The position numbers and the translations under genes are program-made. Shown in pieces: positions 32,392-37,287 of a stretch of DNA of 37,287 nt (its first letter is position 1; each line of letters opens with the position of its first letter). Below the pieces are notes generated by a model, which did not search any database, was not told where the DNA came from, and saw only the letters and a list, made by a program, of their open reading frames with translations. The DNA lies in NCBI GenBank assembly GCA_964392665.1, contig CAYMQB010000027.1, positions 1-37,287 of the forward strand, written 5' to 3'. Source of the stretch: CAYMQB01 sp964392665. GTDB taxonomy: Bacteria; Hydrothermota; E44-bin80.

Positions 32392-34834
32392 AAGATTTAC
32401 AGAAAGAGTAAGAAAACTGCTGTATATAGCAAGACAAGAGGCTGCCTCAAACGGAAATGATAGTGTAAGCACCGAACATATCCTTCTTGCTCTTATAAAA
32501 GAGGGTGAAGGTGTTGCTGTTATGGTGCTTACAAATCTTGGTGTAAACCTGGATAAAATTTCCAGGTCGCTTCAGAAATTAATCAGTGAAGGGGAAGTGG
32601 GCGGACTGGCTTCAGGCGAGATACCACTCGGACAGAATGCGAGACACGTTATCAGCCTTGCTATAGACGAAGCAAAAAAATTCGAGCACAAACATGTTGG
32701 TACAGAACACATATTGTTGGGACTACTCAGAAAACGAGACACTTCATCCGCAAGAATACTTTCCGAGTACGGCGTTTCTTACGATATTGCCAAATCCGAG
32801 ATACTAAAATTACTTGGCGGATTTCCACCAACTGTATATGACCCGAAAGACAAAAAATCAAAAACTCCTGCACTCGATTATTTCTGCCGAAATCTGACGA
32901 ATCTAGCAACGGACAACAAACTCGACCCAATAATAGGAAGAGAAAAAGAGATAGAGCGTGTAATACAGGTGCTTTCAAGAAGGAAGAAAAACAATCCCGT
33001 GCTTATAGGAGAACCAGGTGTAGGCAAAACAGCCATAGCAGAGGGACTTGCTCAGAAAATCATAAAGAGAAGTGTTCCTGAAATCCTCTGGGGAAAACAG
33101 CTTTTGAGTCTCGACCTTGCATCTGTTGTTGCAGGAACGAAATACAGGGGTCAATTCGAAGAAAGACTGAAAGCAATCCTCAATGAAATAAGAAGTTCGA
33201 ACAAGATAATGCTGTTTATAGACGAACTTCACACAATTGTTGGCGCTGGTGCTGCAGAAGGAGCCATAGATGCATCGAATATGTTGAAACCAGCACTTGC
33301 AAGGGGTGAACTACAGTGCATAGGTGCCACAACGATGGAAGAATACAGGAAATACATCGAAAAAGAAGGTGCACTGGAAAGAAGATTTCAACCGATAATG
33401 ATAAGCCCACCTTCCGTTGAGGATACAATTGAAATATTGGAAGGATTAAAACATCGTTATGAAGAACATCATGGTATAAAATACGCGGATGAATCAGTCG
33501 TTGCTGCTGCAACCTTCTCGGAAAGGTATATTACCGACCGTTTTCTGCCGGATAAAGCAATAGATATTATCGACGAAGCTGGTGCAAGGGTTAAACTCGC
33601 AAACTTCCCGTCTGCACCTGATATCAACAGACTTGAGGGAAAGATGGAAGAACTGGAACAGAGCAAACGAGATGCGGTAAAAGAACAGGATTACGAAAAA
33701 GCAGCTATGCTTAGAGATAAACAGGATAAACTCGAATCAGAAATAGGTGAAGTAAGAAAAAGATGGGAGAAAGAGGTAAACTCCAAGGAAATTATGGTAA
33801 CTCCCGAGGATATACGGCAGGTTATATCTATGTGGACAGGAATTCCGCTTTTCAAACTCGAAGAAAAAGAACAAATAAAACTCTTAAGAATGGAAGATGA
33901 ATTAAGAAAAAGGGTTGTGGGTCAGGACGAAGCATTGGCAGTTATTTCAAAAGCAATCAGGAGAGGAAGAACGGGGCTTAAAGACCCTAAACGACCTATA
34001 GGCTCTTTTATCTTCCTTGGTCCTACAGGGGTAGGCAAAACGGAACTTGCGAAAACCCTTGCAGAGTTTTTGTTCGACAGCGAAGATGCACTTGTGAGGG
34101 TGGATATGAGCGAGTATATGGAGAAATTCTCAGTGTCAAGACTTGTGGGAGCACCACCTGGTTATGTTGGCTATAACGAAGGTGGTCAGTTAACCGAAAA
34201 AGTTCGAAGACGTCCTTACTCCGTAGTATTACTCGATGAAATCGAAAAAGCCCACCCCGATATTTTCAACTTACTGCTTCAGATCCTCGAAGATGGACAG
34301 CTGACCGACAGTTTTGGAAGGAAAGTAAACTTCAAGAATGCGGTTCTGATAATAACCTCAAACATCGGGTCTAAGGAGATAAAACAGGGGACAAGCCTTG
34401 GATTTCACAGAACCGAACAGGGAAGAGATTACGAAAATATGAAAAGAAGATTGCTCGACGAGGTGAACCGAAAATTTAACCCGGAATTCCTGAACAGGGT
34501 AGATGAGATTGTTGTTTTCCATGCATTAGATAAAAAACAAATGCTTTCCATCGTCGACATAATGTTTGAAAAGGTCAAAGCCAGAATTAAAGAAAGAGGA
34601 TTCGATATTCAACTTACCAAGGAAGCAAAGGAGATGTTGGTAGAAAGTGGTTTTGATCCTAATTTCGGTGCAAGACCACTCCGACGTGCAATTCAGAGAC
34701 TATTGGAAGATCCTCTTGCCGAAGAAATTCTCACAGAAAAATACAAAAGAGGTGATACGATACTTGTAAACAGCAAAGATACCAAACTTGTTTTTGAAAA
34801 AACAAAAACAGAGCTTTCAAAAGGAAAAGTATAA
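32384..34834 (+). CDS. clpC: ClpC, AAA+ unfoldase of the Clp protease
   Basis: The 816-residue protein has two N-terminal Clp_N repeats (1-145), which in Bacillus bind phospho-arginine; AAA+ domain 1 with Walker A GEPGVGKT (209-216); a ClpC-type middle domain with UVR motif (about 415-470, EEQ...DYEKAAMLRDKQDKLESE); and AAA+ domain 2 with GPTGVGKTE (about 546). A Leu-Gly-Phe loop near residue 671 (GTSLGFH) fits the ClpP-docking tripeptide, so it should work with ClpP, not encoded here. The gene follows mcsA-mcsB, giving a complete arginine-phosphorylation degradation module. The 55-bp gap after it contains a TGTCATCCCGC-type repeat remnant. Confidence 0.96.
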   Translation: MDERFTERVRKLLYIARQEAASNGNDSVSTEHILLALIKEGEGVAVMVLTNLGVNLDKISRSLQKLISEGEVGGLASGEIPLGQNARHVISLAIDEAKKFEHKHVGTEHILLGLLRKRDTSSARILSEYGVSYDIAKSEILKLLGGFPPTVYDPKDKKSKTPALDYFCRNLTNLATDNKLDPIIGREKEIERVIQVLSRRKKNNPVLIGEPGVGKTAIAEGLAQKIIKRSVPEILWGKQLLSLDLASVVAGTKYRGQFEERLKAILNEIRSSNKIMLFIDELHTIVGAGAAEGAIDASNMLKPALARGELQCIGATTMEEYRKYIEKEGALERRFQPIMISPPSVEDTIEILEGLKHRYEEHHGIKYADESVVAAATFSERYITDRFLPDKAIDIIDEAGARVKLANFPSAPDINRLEGKMEELEQSKRDAVKEQDYEKAAMLRDKQDKLESEIGEVRKRWEKEVNSKEIMVTPEDIRQVISMWTGIPLFKLEEKEQIKLLRMEDELRKRVVGQDEALAVISKAIRRGRTGLKDPKRPIGSFIFLGPTGVGKTELAKTLAEFLFDSEDALVRVDMSEYMEKFSVSRLVGAPPGYVGYNEGGQLTEKVRRRPYSVVLLDEIEKAHPDIFNLLLQILEDGQLTDSFGRKVNFKNAVLIITSNIGSKEIKQGTSLGFHRTEQGRDYENMKRRLLDEVNRKFNPEFLNRVDEIVVFHALDKKQMLSIVDIMFEKVKARIKERGFDIQLTKEAKEMLVESGFDPNFGARPLRRAIQRLLEDPLAEEILTEKYKRGDTILVNSKDTKLVFEKTKTELSKGKV

Positions 34835-34851
34835 TTTTGCTAAGCAATTAA

Positions 34852-34863
34852 AGCGGGATGACA
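34852..34863 (-). repeat. TGTCATCCCGCT repeat remnant
   Basis: On the minus strand these 12 bases read TGTCATCCCGCT, sharing the TGTCAT start of the other scattered repeats. The element is too short to classify with confidence. Confidence 0.3.
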
Positions 34864-34889
34864 AATGAAACAAAATAGCGGGAAAAATA

Positions 34890-35855
34890 ATGTCTGAACT
34901 ATCTCTCGGAGTTATCGGCGTAGGATATCTCGGACAACACCATGCAAGGATATTCAAAGAACTCCCGGAAGTTAACCTGGTGGGAGTATGTGATATTTCT
35001 ATTGCACAGGGTAAAGAGATAGCGAAAAAATATCAAACAAACTTTTACAAAGATAGAAGTGATCTTCTCGCCAAGGTCGATGCAGTTAGCGTTGCCGTCC
35101 CCACCCCGTTTCATTACGAAGTTGCACAAGACGTCCTTTTTAAGGGGAAACATCTTCTATTGGAAAAACCTATAGCGGAAAGCGTTTCACAAGCAGAGAA
35201 ACTCATCGAAATTGCGAACAAAGAGAAATTGCTGCTCCAGATTGGTCATATCGAAAGATTTAATCCCGCAATAATCGCTTCGCTGCCTTTGGTAAAATCT
35301 CCGCTTTTTATTGAAGCACACAGACTTGCACCATTTAAGAACAGAGGAGTTGATGTGCCTGTAATCTACGATCTGATGGTTCATGATATCGACATTGTTC
35401 TATCCTGCGTTAACAGCGTTATCAAGAGAATAGAGGCTGTGGGGGTTCCGGTCCTGAGCAAAGAATTCGACATTGCAAACGCCCGAATAGAATTCGAAAA
35501 TGGAACAATCGCTAACTTTACCACCTCAAGGGTATCAAGAGAAAAGATGCGTAAAATTAGGTTTTTCCAAACAGATTCCTATATCTCTATTGACTATCTT
35601 AACCATTCGGCAGAATACTACAAACGAGAATTCAAAGATGAAACTCCTTTTATTTCAAGAGAGGAAATTGATATTACTGATGCAGAACCTTTGAAGTTAG
35701 AGTTGCAATCATTTGTTGAAAGCATCAGAAACAAAACGGCTCCTAAAGTAACTGCCCTTGAAGCAAAGAAGGCACTTTCGGTTGCAAACAAAATAGTTCG
35801 AAAGATAGTAGATAGAAAAGATGTAATAGAGCAAAGGTTTAATGAGCATAGGTAA
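34890..35855 (+). CDS. Gfo/Idh/MocA-family oxidoreductase
   Basis: The N-terminal Rossmann fold has GVIGVGYLGQHHARIF, with the acid ending VGVCDIS, then AVSVAVPTPFHYEVAQDVLFKGKHLLLEKPIAES, the Gfo/Idh signature with the EKP catalytic lysine. QIGHIERFNPA follows, and VIYDLMVHDIDIVLSCV supplies the usual catalytic His. It is 321 residues and cytoplasmic. Relatives near lpxA act as UDP-N-acetylglucosamine 3-dehydrogenases for lipid A, and the lolCD and outer-membrane context here would fit, but no lpx gene is in the window and the substrate is unknown. It follows clpC by 55 bp and is probably in the same run. Confidence 0.88.
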   Translation: MSELSLGVIGVGYLGQHHARIFKELPEVNLVGVCDISIAQGKEIAKKYQTNFYKDRSDLLAKVDAVSVAVPTPFHYEVAQDVLFKGKHLLLEKPIAESVSQAEKLIEIANKEKLLLQIGHIERFNPAIIASLPLVKSPLFIEAHRLAPFKNRGVDVPVIYDLMVHDIDIVLSCVNSVIKRIEAVGVPVLSKEFDIANARIEFENGTIANFTTSRVSREKMRKIRFFQTDSYISIDYLNHSAEYYKREFKDETPFISREEIDITDAEPLKLELQSFVESIRNKTAPKVTALEAKKALSVANKIVRKIVDRKDVIEQRFNEHR

Positions 35856-35891
35856 GAATATCCTGCATAATTCTCCATTTAAAGATAAAGT

Positions 35892-36509
35892 GTGAAAGTC
35901 GGCAAATTTTTCTACCGCTACAGAAGTTTAACACCAGTCCCGGTAATTATTACCCTGATTTTTCTTGCCAAACCCACTCTATCATCAATAATTTTGGGGT
36001 TCATTTTCTCTTTCGCAGGCGAGTCAATTCGCTTCATTAGTGTTGCATACACAGGATTAACGACACGTTCGAAAAATGTTCAGTCAAAGATGCTTGTTAC
36101 AAATGGTCCTTATGCATATGTCAGAAATCCTATATACGTCGGTAACTTTCTTATTTCGTTGGGCGTCGTCATTTCTGCCAATTCATTTTTCCCCTGGTAT
36201 ATTGTAGGCTATATACTTCTTTTCGCTCTTCAATATTCTTTTATAATAAAGTTTGAAGAACATTTTTTAAGACAGACTTTTGGCGACGAACACAAGAAGT
36301 ACGTGGAGAAAGTGCCATCTTTTTTTACAAATTTCCGTCCATACAGGAAAAAAAGCGGTGTACAGCCGAATTTCAAGAAAGCCTTTAGAAGTGAAAAAGC
36401 TACATTTATTGTCGAAATTCTGCTATTCCTAATTTTCATAACTTTTTTCTTGACAAATTTTAGTCTTTCATATACATATATGAAGTGTTTGAAAGCTATT
36501 AACAATTAA
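35892..36509 (+). CDS. Isoprenylcysteine/phospholipid methyltransferase-like membrane protein
   Basis: The 205-residue protein has the ICMT/PEMT-type SAM-binding region: LVTNGPYAYVRNPIYVGNFLISLG, then EEHFLRQTFGDEHKKYVEKVPSF, the most conserved parts of these families. About five hydrophobic segments are visible, the last near the C-terminus (FIVEILLFLIFITFFLTNF). Bacterial members methylate lipids or small molecules; the substrate here is unknown. The start is GTG at 35892 with only a weak ribosome-binding site. It lies 36 bp after the oxidoreductase gene. Confidence 0.82.
   Translation: MKVGKFFYRYRSLTPVPVIITLIFLAKPTLSSIILGFIFSFAGESIRFISVAYTGLTTRSKNVQSKMLVTNGPYAYVRNPIYVGNFLISLGVVISANSFFPWYIVGYILLFALQYSFIIKFEEHFLRQTFGDEHKKYVEKVPSFFTNFRPYRKKSGVQPNFKKAFRSEKATFIVEILLFLIFITFFLTNFSLSYTYMKCLKAINN
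36450..36478 (+). promoter_or_regulatory. Possible promoter for the HepT-like gene, inside the upstream CDS
   Basis: TTGACA (36450-36455), a 17-bp spacer and TACATA (36473-36478). It would start transcription about 36 nt before the ATG at 36521. Confidence 0.35.
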
Positions 36510-36520
36510 AATATCTAAAA

Positions 36521-36967
36521 ATGCATAATAAGGTTTTGGTTGACAGATTAAAGTTGCTATCCGAGAAATTTAGTGACTTAAAGGAAGCTACGAAGAAAAC
36601 AACAGAAAATGTAAGCGACTACTATATGAATAGAGTTAAATATCTTGTTTCCGGAATCTCTTTTGTGATAACAGACATTGGAAAAGATTTTATTTCTATC
36701 AATGAGGGAAAAGTCTTTAATAATGTTTTGCTGGAAGCACCAGTCAATGCCAGCGATGTTTTTGTGAAACTCGGAGAAACAAAAATAATTCCCGGGAAAG
36801 CCGTTCCTTACCTGAAACAAATATTAACAATGTCTAAAACTCAAAAAATCGATATAAAATCCGTAGCCAACGCACTACCTTCAATTGAGGAGTTTATATT
36901 CTATATGAAGTCATTTTTGGAAGGTTCTGAACTTTACAAACAAGACGCTGATGAAAGGGTAATATAA
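36521..36967 (+). CDS. Small HepT/DUF86-like helical protein, probably without the RNase motif
   Basis: The 148-residue helical protein resembles HepT (HEPN) proteins in layout: DRLKLLSEKFSDLKEATKKT, then YYMNRVKYLVSGISFVITDIGKDFIS, then NASDVFVKLGETKIIPGKAVPYLKQI, matching the erll-iaieaaidianhli and sy-dvf-lLaeaGvip-ela-Lk pattern. In active HepT a RNxxxH motif follows (RNLLVH); here the matching stretch reads MSKTQKIDI, so the catalytic residues seem absent. No MntA-type nucleotidyltransferase partner is adjacent. No ribosome-binding site is visible before the ATG. The assignment is from pattern alone and may be wrong. Confidence 0.55.
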   Translation: MHNKVLVDRLKLLSEKFSDLKEATKKTTENVSDYYMNRVKYLVSGISFVITDIGKDFISINEGKVFNNVLLEAPVNASDVFVKLGETKIIPGKAVPYLKQILTMSKTQKIDIKSVANALPSIEEFIFYMKSFLEGSELYKQDADERVI

Positions 36968-36980
36968 TCTTTTGCTTTCG

Positions 36981-36997
36981 TGTCATTCTGAGTAATC
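36981..36997 (+). repeat. Dispersed repeat, TGTCATTCTGAGTAATC family, direct copy
   Basis: The 17 bases match the reverse complement of 8995-9011 exactly. It opens the repeat-rich 320-bp region after the HepT-like gene. Confidence 0.7.
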
Positions 36998-37028
36998 CTT
37001 CAATAATTATCCCTTAAGAATTTCAAGA

Positions 37029-37172
37029 GTTGTCACTGTTGTCATACCTGCGCAAGCAGGTATCTATATCAACGTTGTCAGTGTTGTCATACCTGCGGAA
37101 GCAGGTATCTATATCAACGTTGTCATTGTTGTCATACCTGCGGAAGCAGGTATCTATATCAACGTTGTCATT
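37029..37172. repeat. 45-bp tandem repeat array (3.2 units) with hairpin core
   Basis: Each unit is a 9-bp GTTGTCANT followed by 36 bp (starting at 37038, 37083 and 37128). The 36-bp part contains ATACCTGC-GNAA-GCAGGTAT, an 8-bp stem with a GNAA tetraloop (GCAA in the first unit, GGAA in the others), then CTATATCAAC. A fourth 9-bp element begins at 37164 and merges into the next repeat. There are no variable spacers. Confidence 0.9.
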
Positions 37173-37210
37173 GCGAGTCTTTGTGCATAATTTCTGCCGA
37201 AGCAATCTCA
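37166..37210 (+). repeat. Dispersed repeat, TGTCATTRCGAG...GAAGCAATYTCA family, copy 2
   Basis: TGTCATTGCGAG (37166-37177) and GAAGCAATCTCA (37199-37210) match the ends of the element at 5700-5798, with a shorter middle. Its left end coincides with the last 9-bp element of the 45-bp array, as if one repeat had joined another at the shared TGTCAT. Confidence 0.6.
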
Positions 37211-37239
37211 CTTTCCAATTTAGATTCTCGAAATTTAGT

Positions 37240-37287
37240 TTTTAAGGGGCTTCGGTCTTAGGTCTTAGGTCTTAGGTCTTAGGTCTT
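37240..37287 (+). repeat. Dispersed motif copy 2 and heptad GGTCTTA tandem repeat at the window end
   Basis: TTTTAAGGGGCTTCGGTCTTA (37240-37260) resembles 23470-23489. From 37254 the heptad GGTCTTA is repeated about 4.9 times and continues past the window edge, so the full length is not seen. Confidence 0.8.

Noticed and set aside
37029..37172. CRISPR-like regular array
   Set aside because: The units are continuous 45-bp tandem copies; the 9-bp links are themselves repeated, so there are no unique spacers, and no cas gene is nearby.
37023..37245. Open frames on both strands over the repeat array
   Set aside because: They are open only because the 45-bp period is a multiple of three; the peptides simply repeat the DNA unit and lack start signals.

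Overview
The window looks like a piece of chromosome from an uncultured, AT-rich, diderm (Gram-negative-type) bacterium. Evidence for an outer membrane is the LolC/LolD lipoprotein export genes, a heptose-phosphate adenylyltransferase (rfaE2) and three large secreted proteins with C-terminal sorting-type domains; two of these carry the YPNP signature typical of such tails. The mix of a gingipain-type C25 peptidase, a sorting-domain subtilase, McsA/McsB/ClpC and DapH fits poorly sampled FCB-like candidate phyla such as candidate division WOR-3. This placement is inference and was not tested.

Layout: (1) 1-4180 is the 3' part of a giant secreted C25-type peptidase with near-identical duplicated modules, closed by a strong terminator. 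(2) 4215-6600 holds a minus-strand unknown helical protein, a guanine-deaminase-type enzyme and an isochorismatase-like hydrolase. (3) 6672-8865 runs on the plus strand: a lysine-2,3-aminomutase-family radical SAM enzyme behind a consensus promoter and a roughly 160-nt leader, then an EIIA (PtsN)-like protein without its phospho-histidine, then VanZ. (4) 9021-17016 is a long minus-strand series. In transcription order it is a DUF4349 lipoprotein, rqcH, rfaE2, a sigma-54 response regulator, lysC, a likely 28-codon small ORF, dapA, dapB and dapH, i.e. the aspartate-to-diaminopimelate/lysine route by the acetylase branch. (5) 17121-23020 encodes envelope or secreted proteins: a CsgG-like/beta-rich protein ending in three GGGGC pentads, a subtilase and an 891-residue multidomain protein. 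(6) 23145-27251 is gap-pgk-tpiA-secG followed by rplU-rpmA on the minus strand. (7) 27372-36967 is a long plus-strand run: lysS-lolC-lolD-mcsA-mcsB-clpC, a Gfo/Idh oxidoreductase, an isoprenylcysteine-methyltransferase-like membrane protein and a HepT-like small protein. (8) 36968-37287 is non-coding and packed with repeats.

Lysine recurs as a theme: lysC, dapA, dapB and dapH make it, lysS charges it, and the KamA-family enzyme may act on it or on a related amino acid. The lysS-lolCD-mcsAB-clpC run joins two gene neighbourhoods usually seen apart: lysS-lolCD of diderms, and the lysS/mcsA-mcsB-clpC region of Firmicutes. No ctsR repressor is present.

Promoters are easy to read. Several match -35/-10 consensus with a 17-bp spacer, and at least two place the expected transcription start on the AUG itself, suggesting leaderless mRNAs. 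Intergenic spaces carry several short repeat families that all begin TGTCAT. The most notable observations are an apparent AUA start for rqcH, a small ORF bridging lysC and dapA, the EIIA-like protein with His replaced by Arg, the Gly-Cys tail, and a variable insert inside otherwise homogenised repeats of the C25 peptidase. No tRNA, rRNA, CRISPR array or transposase gene was seen.
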